Shown here piece by piece: positions 1-10,103 of a DNA stretch of 64,000 nt. The stretch is from contig CP102593.1 of NCBI GenBank assembly GCA_025666215.1, positions 2,121,001 to 2,185,000 on the forward strand, in the 5' to 3' direction. The number at the start of each line of letters is the position of its first letter. The first letter of the stretch is position 1. A model generated the notes under the pieces. That model worked only from the letters and a program-made list of their open reading frames with translations. It made no database searches and was not told the DNA's origin. Position numbers and translations under genes: made by a program. Source of the DNA: Xanthomonas campestris pv. phormiicola. Lineage in GTDB: Bacteria; Pseudomonadota; Gammaproteobacteria; Xanthomonadales; Xanthomonadaceae.

Positions 1-42
1 GGCGTCCGGGGGCAGGGGCGGAGCGTCGTGGGTGCGGGTCAT
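1..42 (-). CDS. Possible 5' end of a divergent gene, cut by the window edge
   Basis: An ATG on the minus strand at 42-40 opens a frame that stays open to the window edge (14 codons, beginning MTRTHDAPPLPPD), with a weak GCAGG about ten bases upstream. It would be divergent from puuD across 259 bp. A regulator or another polyamine gene would fit this place, but nothing in 14 residues identifies it. It could also be a chance start. Confidence 0.3.
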   Translation of the reverse strand, partial: MTRTHDAPPLPPDA

Positions 43-301
43 GGTGGCGGCCTGCGGGAGTGCGACGAGCTTAGCAGAGCGGGGTTCGCGTCAAGAATAC
101 TCAACAGGTCGAGGCGCCGGCAGCGTGGGATGCGCCGGGTGCCGCGTCTGCGTGCCGGCCATCGCGATCCTGTAATAAAGCGCGCTGCGCCGGATACGGG
201 CAGTGGCCGTGCGCCCGCGCCCACCGCCATGCGCCGCTGTGGCGTGTTGTAAAAATAAAACGCCCGGGGTAACTTGCGGCGACGCCACACGAGCTCTTCG
301 C

Positions 302-1057
302 ATGGCTGTATCGCCCCTGGTCGGCCTGTCGACCGATCGCAAGCTCATCGGCCAGCATCCGTTCCTGGTCGCTGGAGAAAAGTACCTGCGTGCCGCGGTC
401 GACGGCGCCGGGGTGACGCCGGTGCTGCTGCCGTCGCTGCAGCCGCCGGTCGCGCCGCGCGACTGGCTGGTGCGGCTGGACGGCCTGTTGCTGACCGGCG
501 CGGTCAGCAACATCGAACCGCATCATTACGGCGACGAACCCAGCTGGCTCGGCAATCCGCACGATCCGGCGCGCGACGCCAACACGCTGGACCTGATCCC
601 GCAGGCGATCGCGCTCGGCCTGCCGATCCTGGCGATCTGCCGCGGCTTCCAGGAAGTCAACGTGGCCCTGGGCGGCACCCTGCACCAGAAGGTGCACGCG
701 GTGCCCGGGCTGTCGGATCATCGCGAGGACACCCAGGCCGCGCTGGACCTGCAGTACGCGCCGGTGCACGAGGTGACCCTGAGCGAAGGCGGCTGGCTGG
801 CGGACATCGCCGGCAGGGAGCGGGTGCGGGTCAACTCGCTGCACGGGCAGGGCGTGGCCCGGCTCGGCGGCGACCTGATCGTGGAGGCACGCGCGCCGGA
901 CGGATTGATCGAGGCGTTCCGCGGTATCGGTCCCGGCTTCCTGCTGGGCGTACAGTGGCATCCGGAATGGCGCGTCCTCGACGACCCGTTCTACCTGGGC
1001 ATCTTCCAATCCTTCGGCGATGCCTGTCGCCACTACGCGGCTCGCCGCACGCACTGA
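302..1057 (+). CDS. puuD: Gamma-glutamyl-gamma-aminobutyrate hydrolase (PuuD/SpuA)
   Basis: Cytoplasmic class I glutamine amidotransferase-type hydrolase that releases glutamate from gamma-glutamyl-GABA in polyamine breakdown. The 251-residue protein has the nucleophile elbow AICRGFQE with Cys113 and the C-terminal VQWHPEW with His220 and Glu222, the triad expected of PuuD. An upstream in-frame start at 203 would add 33 residues lacking similarity to the family, so 302 is preferred. puuA follows after 13 bp, so the two are probably co-transcribed. It is the first gene of a locus matching spuABCDEFGH of Pseudomonas. Confidence 0.93.
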   Translation: MAVSPLVGLSTDRKLIGQHPFLVAGEKYLRAAVDGAGVTPVLLPSLQPPVAPRDWLVRLDGLLLTGAVSNIEPHHYGDEPSWLGNPHDPARDANTLDLIPQAIALGLPILAICRGFQEVNVALGGTLHQKVHAVPGLSDHREDTQAALDLQYAPVHEVTLSEGGWLADIAGRERVRVNSLHGQGVARLGGDLIVEARAPDGLIEAFRGIGPGFLLGVQWHPEWRVLDDPFYLGIFQSFGDACRHYAARRTH

Positions 1058-1070
1058 ATCGAATTCCCCC

Positions 1071-2453
1071 ATGGCCAGCCGACCGCGCTCCCGCAAGAAC
1101 ACCCCCGAACAGCAGGAAAGCTCGCTGCGCCGTTGGCTGAAGGATCGCCACATCACCGAGGTCGAGTGCCTGGTGCCGGACATCACCGGCAACGCACGCG
1201 GCAAGATCATTCCCGCGGCCAAGTTCTCCCACGACTACGGCACGCGCCTGCCCGAGGGCATCTTCGCCACCACCGTCACCGGCGAGTATCCCGACGACTA
1301 CTACGACCTGACCTCGCCGTCGGACTCGGACATGCAGCTGCGCCCGGACCCGGATACGGTGCGGATGGTGCCGTGGGCCACCGACCCGACCGCGCAGGTG
1401 ATCCACGACTGCTACACCAAGGACGGCCAGCCGCACGACCTGGCGCCGCGCAACGTCCTGCGCGGCGTGCTGCAGGCCTATGCGGAGCTCGGCCTGAAAC
1501 CGGTGGTCGCCCCGGAACTGGAATTCTTCCTGGTGCAGAAGAACACCGATCCGGACTTCCCGCTGCTGCCGCCGGCCGGCCGCTCGGGGCGGCCGGAGAC
1601 GGCGCGGCAGTCGTACTCGATCGACGCGGTCAACGAATTCGACCCGATCCTGGACCTGATGTACGACTATTGCGACGCGATGGAACTGGACGTGGACACC
1701 TTGATCCACGAATCCGGCGCGGCGCAGCTGGAGGTCAACTTCACCCATTCCGATGCGCTGTCGCGCGCCGACCAGGTATTCCTGTTCAAGCGCACGATGC
1801 GCGAGGCGGCGATGCGCCACGGCGTCTACGCCACGTTCCTGGCCAAGCCGATGGAGAACGAGCCGGGCAGCGCGATGCACATCCACCAGAGCCTGGTCGA
1901 CAAGCACGGCAAGAACGTGTTCAGCGGGCGCCGCGCCGGCGAGTACAGCCGCACCTTCGCGCACTACCTGGCGGGGTTGCAGAAGTACGTGCCGATGGCG
2001 ATGGCGCTGCTGGCGCCGAACGTCAATTCCTACCGCCGGCTGATGTTCGGCGAGGTGTCGCCGAGCAATGTGCTGTGGGGTTTCGACAACCGCACCTGCG
2101 GGCTGCGGGTGCCGATCGACACGATCGAGAACATGCGGGTGGAGAGCCGCTTCGCCGGCTCCGACGCCAATCCGTACCTGGCGATGGCGGCGACGCTGGC
2201 CTGCGGGTTGCTGGGCATCCGCGAGAAGCTGGAGCCGACCGAGCCGATCAGCGGCAACGGCAAGGAGATGGGCTACCAGTTGCCGCGCTCGCTGGGCGAG
2301 GCGCTGGACGAGTTGGAGCGGTGTACGCCGCTGCAGGAGATGCTGGGGCCGCGTTTCGTGCGCGCGTACATTTCGGTCAAGCGCAAGGAGTACGAGACGT
2401 TCTTCCGGGTGATCAGTTCGTGGGAACGTGAGTTCTTGTTGTTGAACGTGTGA
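1071..2453 (+). CDS. puuA: Gamma-glutamylputrescine synthetase (PuuA/SpuB)
   Basis: Glutamine-synthetase-fold ligase that joins glutamate to putrescine or another polyamine using ATP. The 460-residue protein shows the GS order: beta-grasp N-terminus, VAPELEFFLV (about residues 146-155), the IHESGAAQLEVNF block, AMHIHQSL, NVNSYRRL and ESRFAGSDANPYLA near the C-terminus. A start at 1020 would overlap puuD and add a non-homologous tail; 1071 (MASRPRS) is preferred. GlnA-type ammonia-dependent activity is less likely given the partner puuD and the absence of the adenylylation-loop sequence of GlnA. The next gene is separated by an 827-bp repetitive gap. Confidence 0.92.
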   Translation: MASRPRSRKNTPEQQESSLRRWLKDRHITEVECLVPDITGNARGKIIPAAKFSHDYGTRLPEGIFATTVTGEYPDDYYDLTSPSDSDMQLRPDPDTVRMVPWATDPTAQVIHDCYTKDGQPHDLAPRNVLRGVLQAYAELGLKPVVAPELEFFLVQKNTDPDFPLLPPAGRSGRPETARQSYSIDAVNEFDPILDLMYDYCDAMELDVDTLIHESGAAQLEVNFTHSDALSRADQVFLFKRTMREAAMRHGVYATFLAKPMENEPGSAMHIHQSLVDKHGKNVFSGRRAGEYSRTFAHYLAGLQKYVPMAMALLAPNVNSYRRLMFGEVSPSNVLWGFDNRTCGLRVPIDTIENMRVESRFAGSDANPYLAMAATLACGLLGIREKLEPTEPISGNGKEMGYQLPRSLGEALDELERCTPLQEMLGPRFVRAYISVKRKEYETFFRVISSWEREFLLLNV

Positions 2454-2494
2454 GTGTGCTCTTGCTTGTGATGGCGCATCGAGAAGGTTGCAAT

Positions 2495-3265
<771 letters not shown>

Positions 3266-3280
3266 GAGCATGGAGTCGAC

Positions 3281-4645
3281 ATGGATCGGATAGAAACGCG
3301 GGCCCTGCAGGATCTGGATGCGGCGCATCACCTGCACCCGTTCAACGACAACGCCGCGCTGGCCCAGAAAGGCACGCGCATCCTGACCCGCGGCGACGGC
3401 GCCTACGTCTGGGACGCCGACGGCAACCAGCTGCTCGACGCCTTCGCCGGGCTGTGGTGCGTCAACGTCGGCTATGGGCGCAAGGAACTCGGCCAGGCCG
3501 CCGCGCGGCAGATGGAACAGCTGGCGTACTACAACAGCTTCTTCCAGTGCACCACCGAGCCGACCATCCGCCTCGCCGCCAAACTCGCCGAACTCACCAC
3601 CGGCGACCTCGACCATGCCTTCTTCACCAACTCCGGCTCCGAGGCCAACGACACCATCCTGCGCCTGGTGCGGCACTTCTGGGCCGTGCAGGACCAGCCG
3701 CAGAAGAGCATCTTCATCGGCCGCCACGACGGCTACCACGGCACCACCATGGCCGGCGCCAGCCTCGGCGGGATGAAGGGCATGCACCGCCAGGGCGGAC
3801 TGCCCATTCCCGACATCCACCATATCGACCCGCCATACCCGTTCGGCGACGGCGGCGACCTGGATCCGGAGGAATACGGCCTGCTGGCCGCGCGCCGGCT
3901 CGAGGACAAAATCCTGGAACTGGGGCCGCAGCGCGTGGCCGCGTTCATCGGCGAACCGATCATGGGCGCGATCGGCGTGTACATCCCGCCGCGCAGCTAC
4001 TGGCCGGAGATCGAGCGCATCTGCCGCCGCTACGACGTGCTGCTGGTCGCCGACGAAGTGATCTGCGGCTTCGGCCGCACCGGCGAATGGTTCGGCGCGC
4101 AGCACTTCGGGTTCCAGCCGGACGTGATGACCATCGCCAAGGGCATCACCTCCGGCTACATCCCGCTCGGCGCGGCGATGTTCGGCAAGCGCGTGGCCAC
4201 GGTGCTGAAGGAGCAGGGCGGCGAGCTGGCGCACGGTTGCACCTATTCGGGGCATCCGGTGTGCGCGGCGGTGGCGCTGGAGAACCTGCGCCTGCTGCAG
4301 GACGAGGGCATCGTCGAACGCGCGCGCCGCGAGATCGCGCCGTACCTGGCGCAGCGCTGGGCCGAGCTGGGCGAGCATCGGCTGGTCGGCGAGGCGCGCA
4401 TCGTCGGCATGATCGGCGCGCTGGAACTTGTCCCGGACAAGCCGCGCCGGCACTATTTCCCCGACCGCGGCAAGGTCGGCGCGCTGTGCCGCGACCATGC
4501 GCTGCGCCGCGGCCTGATCCTGCGCGCGACCAACGATGCGATGCTGCTGTCGCCGCCGCTGATCCTCAGCCGCGCCCAGGTCGACGAGCTGTTCGACAAG
4601 GCCTGGCTGGCGCTGGAGGACACCGCCCAGACGCTGGGCAAATAG
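3281..4645 (+). CDS. spuC: Polyamine:pyruvate aminotransferase (SpuC-like)
   Basis: PLP-dependent class III (omega) aminotransferase, 454 residues, expected to transfer the amino group of putrescine or a related polyamine to pyruvate, giving an aminoaldehyde. Visible features are the substrate-arm region GLWCVNVGYGR, FFTNSGSEAND for the cofactor phosphate, GRHDGYHGTT, the aspartate of LLVADEVICGFGRTG (Asp258) and the Schiff-base lysine in MTIAKGITSGYIP (Lys287). The neighbours puuD, puuA and polyamine-binding proteins favour SpuC over beta-alanine or taurine transaminases, though substrate range cannot be read with certainty. The start follows the CAG-rich tract directly. Confidence 0.9.
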   Translation: MDRIETRALQDLDAAHHLHPFNDNAALAQKGTRILTRGDGAYVWDADGNQLLDAFAGLWCVNVGYGRKELGQAAARQMEQLAYYNSFFQCTTEPTIRLAAKLAELTTGDLDHAFFTNSGSEANDTILRLVRHFWAVQDQPQKSIFIGRHDGYHGTTMAGASLGGMKGMHRQGGLPIPDIHHIDPPYPFGDGGDLDPEEYGLLAARRLEDKILELGPQRVAAFIGEPIMGAIGVYIPPRSYWPEIERICRRYDVLLVADEVICGFGRTGEWFGAQHFGFQPDVMTIAKGITSGYIPLGAAMFGKRVATVLKEQGGELAHGCTYSGHPVCAAVALENLRLLQDEGIVERARREIAPYLAQRWAELGEHRLVGEARIVGMIGALELVPDKPRRHYFPDRGKVGALCRDHALRRGLILRATNDAMLLSPPLILSRAQVDELFDKAWLALEDTAQTLGK

Positions 4646-4742
4646 GCCGGCGCTGGTTAGTCTGGATGGGTGTCTTGAGGCGGCCGCGCGACGCCGCGGC
4701 GTGTATCTTCCGATCTTCCCCATGGACCTGCGGAGACCTGCA

Positions 4743-5867
4743 ATGAAGCTGCGACTGCTCACCCTTTCCCTCTCTGCGGCGCTGCTCGCCTCCTGTGGCG
4801 GTTCCGGCGGCGGCGAAGGCGGCAAGCCCGCGGCGGGCGAGGACCAGGTCCTCAACGTCTACAACTATTCGGACTACATCGCCGAGAACACCGTGCCCGC
4901 GTTCGAGAAGGCCAGCGGGGTCAAGGTCACCTACGACGTGTTCGACAGCGACGAGATGGTCGAGACCAAGTTGCTGGCCGGCGGCAGCGGCTACGACGTG
5001 GTGGTGCCGACGCTGAACTTCTTCGGCCGGCAGATCCAGGCCGGGGTGTTCCTGCCGCTGGACAAGAGCAAGATCCCGAACCTGGCCAACCTGGATCCGG
5101 AGATCATGCGGCGCATCGCGCAGCAGGATCCGGGCAACAAGTACGGCGTGCCGTACATGGTCGGCACCACCGGCATCGGCTACAACGTGGACAAGGTCAA
5201 GGCCGCGTTCGGCAGCACCGACATCGCCAACAGCTGGGACCTGGTGTTCAAGCCGGAGAACATCGCCAAGCTCAAGGACTGCGGCGTCACCATCCTCGAT
5301 ACGCCGTCGGACCTGATCCCGATCGCGCTGCACTACCAGGGCGAGGATCCGCACACCACCGACAGCGCCAAGATCGAGAAGGCCGCCGCGCTGATCAAGA
5401 GCATCCGCCCGTACGTGCAGAACTTCCACTCCTCGCAGTACGTGACCTCGCTGGCCAACGGCAGCACCTGCCTGGCGGTGGGCTGGTCCGGCGACATCAT
5501 CCAGGCGCGCGACCGCGCCGAGGAAGCCAAGAACGGCGTGAAAGTGGCCTATTCGATCCCCAAGGAAGGCGCGCCGCAGTGGTTCGACATGCTGGCGATC
5601 CCGAAGGATGCCAAGCATCCGGAGAACGCCTACAAGTTCATCAACTACCTGCTGACGCCGGAGGTGGCCGCGGCCAACTCCAACTTCATCCACTACGCCA
5701 ATCCGGTGCCCAAGGCGACGCCGCTGGTGGATGCGGCGATCCGCAACGACCCGACCATCTACCCGCCGCCGGAGGTGGCGGCGAAAATGTTCACCTATTC
5801 GATCAACCCGCCCGAGGTGGACAAGCTGTATACCCGCCTGTGGACGGAGATCAAGACCGGCCGCTGA
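4743..5867 (+). CDS. spuD: Polyamine ABC transporter substrate-binding lipoprotein, SpuD-like copy 1
   Basis: Periplasmic PotF/SpuD-family binding protein of 374 residues that delivers putrescine or a related polyamine to PotGHI. A lipobox ending LLAS-Cys18 predicts a lipid-anchored form. PotF-like blocks are present: VYNYSDYI, GGSGYDVVVP, TTGIGYNVDK, FHSSQY, VGWSGD and SIPKEGAPQWFDM. Compared with remembered E. coli PotF residues it has Tyr for Trp37, Asn for Ser85, Asp for Glu185 and Trp for Phe276. Trp at the last site matches putrescine-binding SpuD. A paralogue follows 160 bp downstream. The upstream in-frame start at 4701 is less likely because it would bury the signal peptide. Confidence 0.88.
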   Translation: MKLRLLTLSLSAALLASCGGSGGGEGGKPAAGEDQVLNVYNYSDYIAENTVPAFEKASGVKVTYDVFDSDEMVETKLLAGGSGYDVVVPTLNFFGRQIQAGVFLPLDKSKIPNLANLDPEIMRRIAQQDPGNKYGVPYMVGTTGIGYNVDKVKAAFGSTDIANSWDLVFKPENIAKLKDCGVTILDTPSDLIPIALHYQGEDPHTTDSAKIEKAAALIKSIRPYVQNFHSSQYVTSLANGSTCLAVGWSGDIIQARDRAEEAKNGVKVAYSIPKEGAPQWFDMLAIPKDAKHPENAYKFINYLLTPEVAAANSNFIHYANPVPKATPLVDAAIRNDPTIYPPPEVAAKMFTYSINPPEVDKLYTRLWTEIKTGR

Positions 5868-6027
5868 GCCGGTCGCGTCCGTGGTCCATGGCGCCGCGCT
5901 TCGGCGCGGCGCCTGCACGCAGTACGGCCGCGCAAGGCGCGGTCGCCAAAGGGGAGGGCCACCGGGATCCGCGCCAGCGCGGCGTCCCGCCAACCGCTGC
6001 CCGCAACGGGCGGCATGGGAGACGACG

Positions 6028-7149
6028 ATGAAGCGGCGAGCGATAGCGGGGATGGTGGCGGTGCTGTGCCTGGCGGGCTGCGGCGGATCGGGCCGGCAGG
6101 ACGCCGCGGCGGACGGCGGCGATGCCAGGCAGTTGAACGTCTACAACTGGTCGGACTACATCGCCGAAGGCACCTTGCCCGGCTTCGAGCGGCATAGCGG
6201 CATCCATGTCACCTACGACGTGTTCGACAGCAACGAGGTGCTGGAAGCCAAGCTGCTGGCCGGCGGCAGCGGCTACGACGTGGTGGTGCCGTCGCTGAGT
6301 TTCCTCGGCCGGCAGATCCAGGCCGGGGTGTTCCTGCCGCTGGACAAGAGCAAGATCCCCAACCTGGTCAATCTGGACCCGGCGATGATGCAGCGCATCG
6401 CGCAGCAGGATCCGGGCAACACCTACGCGGTGCCGTACCTGTGGGGCACCACCGGCATCGGCTACAACGTGGACAAGATCCAGGCCGCGTTCGGCAGCAC
6501 CGACGTGGTCGACAGCTGGGACCTGGTGTTCAAGCCGGAGAACCTGGCCAAGCTCAAGGACTGCGGGGTGACCTTCCTCGACACCGCCTCGGAGATCGTG
6601 CCGACGGTGCTGCACTACCTAGGCGAGGACCCGAACAGCACCGACCCGAAGGTGATCGAAAAGGCCGCGGCCAAGCTCAAGGAAATCCGCCCCTACATCC
6701 AGAACTTCCACTCCTCGCAGTACATCGACGCGCTGGCCAAGGGCAGCACCTGCCTGGTGGTGGGCTGGTCGGGCGACATCCTGCAGGCGCGCGACCGCGC
6801 CGAGGAGGCCAAGAACGGCGTGCACATCGCCTACTCGATCCCGAAGGAAGGCGCGCTGCAGTTCTTCGACATGCTGGCGATCCCCAAGGACGCCAGGCAT
6901 CCGGAGCAGGCCTACCAGTTCATCAATTACCTGCTGACCCCGGAAGTGGCCGCGGCCAACACCAACTTCGTCAGCTATCCGAACGCGGTGCCCAAGTCGC
7001 TGCCGCTGATCGATGCGGCGATCAGCGGCGACCGCACCATCTACCCGCCGGCGCAGGTGCAGGCCAAGCTGTTCGCGCTGGCGGTGATGCCGCCGGAGGT
7101 GGACCGCCAGTACACGCGGCTGTGGACCGAGCTGAAGACCGGGCGCTGA
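6028..7149 (+). CDS. spuE: Polyamine ABC transporter substrate-binding lipoprotein, SpuE-like copy 2
   Basis: Second PotF/SpuE-family binding protein, 373 residues, clearly a tandem duplicate of the preceding gene. The signal peptide ends in LAG-Cys18, so it too is probably a lipoprotein. It keeps the PotF pocket as I remember it: VYNWSDYI (Trp), VPSLSF (Ser), the glutamate of DTASEIV, GWSGD, and ALQFFDM with Phe. Phe at this place is the SpuE (spermidine) residue in Pseudomonas. I infer split specificity between the two copies. The gene is followed by REPs and an IS3 element rather than by the ABC genes, which lie 6 kb further on. Confidence 0.88.
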   Translation: MKRRAIAGMVAVLCLAGCGGSGRQDAAADGGDARQLNVYNWSDYIAEGTLPGFERHSGIHVTYDVFDSNEVLEAKLLAGGSGYDVVVPSLSFLGRQIQAGVFLPLDKSKIPNLVNLDPAMMQRIAQQDPGNTYAVPYLWGTTGIGYNVDKIQAAFGSTDVVDSWDLVFKPENLAKLKDCGVTFLDTASEIVPTVLHYLGEDPNSTDPKVIEKAAAKLKEIRPYIQNFHSSQYIDALAKGSTCLVVGWSGDILQARDRAEEAKNGVHIAYSIPKEGALQFFDMLAIPKDARHPEQAYQFINYLLTPEVAAANTNFVSYPNAVPKSLPLIDAAISGDRTIYPPAQVQAKLFALAVMPPEVDRQYTRLWTELKTGR

Positions 7150-7170
7150 GCGGAGACGCAGCAGGTGATT

Positions 7171-7357
7171 CCCCTCTCCCGTCGGGAGAGGGGTTGGGGT
7201 GAGGATACGGCGCGAAGCGTCTCGCTGAATTGGGGCGTACGAGGCTGCGCCCTTACCCTCATCCGGCCCTGCGGGCCACCTTCTCCCGGTGGGAGAAGGA
7301 ACAGCCGGTGCTGTGCCTTAGCCCCTCTCCCGTCGGGAGAGGGGTAGGGGTGAGGGT
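7171..7357. repeat. REP cluster, three palindromic units
   Basis: Three related palindromic units lie between spuE and the IS3 element. Two are in one orientation, built on CCCCTCTCCCGTCGGGAGAG followed by GGGGTTGGGGTGAGG or GGGGTAGGGGTGAGG (7171-7204 and 7322-7357). One is in the opposite orientation (about 7254-7299, ACCCTCATCCGGCC ... TTCTCCCGGTGGGAGAAGG). The first is followed by ATACGGCGCGAAGC. The third resumes as TACGGCGCAAGC only after the IS, so the IS split it. Confidence 0.8.
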
Positions 7358-7398
7358 TGTCCTGGTCTAATTCTCGTGGACACCTCGATAGGGGATGA

Positions 7399-8570
<1,172 letters not shown>

Positions 8571-8610
8571 AATCCCCTATCCACGTGTCCACCAAAACTT
8601 GACCACAACA

Positions 8611-8900
8611 GGTACGGCGCAAGCGGAAGGCCTGAACAGCATCCTGCACGCGATGCGCCTGGCCACACCCCATTGGCCATCGTTGCAGCGGGCGAGGATC
8701 GTGACGAGGAGCCGCTTGCAGGGCGCCTGAACGCCACCGCCAGTCGCACTCACGCGATCTCGACTCGCCGGTACAGACACTTGTACAGTCTGCCGTACGC
8801 TACCGTCTGGTGAGCGCGCCGCCCGGCAGCGCGTCGCTGCCCCTGCACCGTCAGGCGCGCCGGCGAGGATGGTCCTCCAATTCCCCCAGGAACCTGCGAC
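8611..8900. other. Gap between the IS3 right end and emrA
   Basis: 290 bp without a convincing gene. The first bases (GGTACGGCGCAAGC) are the displaced tail of the REP split by the IS. The rest is ordinary high-GC sequence and must hold the emrA promoter. No TetR- or MarR-type regulator gene lies next to the pump. Confidence 0.5.
8771..8792. promoter_or_regulatory. Candidate operator upstream of emrAB
   Basis: Two overlapping inverted repeats lie here: GTACA-6-TGTAC (8771-8786) and CAGAC-9-GTCTG (8774-8792). Position about 110 bp before emrA and symmetry suggest a TetR- or MarR-type operator. The short arms make this tentative. Confidence 0.35.
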
Positions 8901-10103
8901 TTGAGCACCCACGACCCAGATCCCACGCAGACGCAACCGCAGGCGGCTTCGGACGATGCGCGTGCCGTGCCCGCCCAGGACGACGCCAGGCAGCCCGACA
9001 CGCCGTCGCCGTTGAAGAATCCCAAGGTGAAATGGACCTTGCTGCTGATCGGCCTGGCGGTTGCGATCGGCTTGATCGTGTGGCTGATCTATTACCTGAC
9101 CACTGGCCGCTACCTGCAGGAAACCAACAACGCCTACCTGCAGGCCGATGCGGTGGCGGTGGCGCCGCGGGTCAACGGCTACGTGACTGCCGTGTACGTC
9201 GGCGACAACCAGACGGTCAAGGCCGGGCAGCCGCTGCTGCAGATCGACGAGCGTACCTATCGCGCCACCCAGCAGCAGGCGCAGGCGGTGGTCGCGGTGC
9301 GCCATGCCGATATCGCCGCTGCCGAGGCCGGCCTGCAGGCGCAACGCGCCACGCTGCTGCAGGCGCGCACCCAGGTGACTGCGGCCGCGGCCAGCCTGCG
9401 CTTCGCCCAGGGCGAGGCCAAGCGCTTCGCGCCGCTGGCCGCGTCCGGCGCCGATACCCACGAGCACTACGAGAGCATCGTCCACGACCGCGATCGCGCG
9501 CAGGCCCAGTACGACGCGGCCAAGGCCCAGGTGGTCGCTGCCGAGAGCCAGGTGCAGGGCGCCAGCGCGCAGCTCGACCAGGCCCGCGCCGGGCTGCAGC
9601 AGGCGCAGGCCGATGCCGACCAGGCGCAGGTGGCGATGGAGGACACGCGGCTGACCGCGCGCATCGACGGCCGCATCGGCGACAAGACCGTGCAGGTCGG
9701 CCAGTTCGTCGCCGCCGGCACGCGGCTGATGAGCGTGGTGCCGGTCGATGCGCTGTACCTGAGCGCCAACTTCAAGGAAACCCAGGTCGGGCTGATGCGG
9801 CCCGGACAGCCGGCGCGGATCGAGGTCGATGCGCTGTCGGGGGTCGAGCTGGACGGCGTGGTCGAGAGCATCGCGCCGGGCACCGGCTCGCAGTTCGCGC
9901 TGCTGCCGCCGGAGAACGCCACCGGCAACTTCACCAAGGTGGTGCAGCGGGTGCCGGTGCGGATCCGCCTGAAGGCTGGCGCGGAGGCGCGCAAGGTGCT
10001 GGTGCCGGGCATGTCGGTGACGGTCACGGTGGACACGCGCGCGGCCAAGGACGTCAAGGACCGCGTGCAGCAGGAAAGCAAGCAGGGCGAGGGCCGGCCG
10101 TGA
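8901..10103 (+). CDS. emrA: HlyD/EmrA-family periplasmic adaptor of a drug efflux pump
   Basis: 400-residue membrane-fusion protein linking an inner-membrane MFS pump to an outer-membrane channel. It begins with TTG (AGGA nine bases upstream), has a charged N-tail, one transmembrane anchor (about 43-65, LLLIGLAVAIGLIVWLIYYL), a barrel-sandwich half AVAPRVNGYV, a long Ala/Gln-rich coiled-coil hairpin (about 125-250) and the second lipoyl half with ARIDGRIGDKTVQVGQFV. Its stop overlaps the emrB start. Substrates are unknown; it lies between polyamine binding and ABC genes. Confidence 0.88.
   Translation: MSTHDPDPTQTQPQAASDDARAVPAQDDARQPDTPSPLKNPKVKWTLLLIGLAVAIGLIVWLIYYLTTGRYLQETNNAYLQADAVAVAPRVNGYVTAVYVGDNQTVKAGQPLLQIDERTYRATQQQAQAVVAVRHADIAAAEAGLQAQRATLLQARTQVTAAAASLRFAQGEAKRFAPLAASGADTHEHYESIVHDRDRAQAQYDAAKAQVVAAESQVQGASAQLDQARAGLQQAQADADQAQVAMEDTRLTARIDGRIGDKTVQVGQFVAAGTRLMSVVPVDALYLSANFKETQVGLMRPGQPARIEVDALSGVELDGVVESIAPGTGSQFALLPPENATGNFTKVVQRVPVRIRLKAGAEARKVLVPGMSVTVTVDTRAAKDVKDRVQQESKQGEGRP

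Noticed and set aside
5579..6197. Frames between and within the two binding-protein genes suggesting a split third gene
   Set aside because: They are shadow frames of spuD and spuE; the 160-bp gap carries no similarity to either.
8611..8730. Gene remnant cut off by the IS3 insertion
   Set aside because: A 39-codon open frame exists, but rejoining the empty site shows that the IS hit a REP, not a gene.
8810..10099. 430-codon extension of emrB upstream into emrA
   Set aside because: It is the shadow frame of emrA; emrB begins with GTG at 10100, overlapping the emrA stop.
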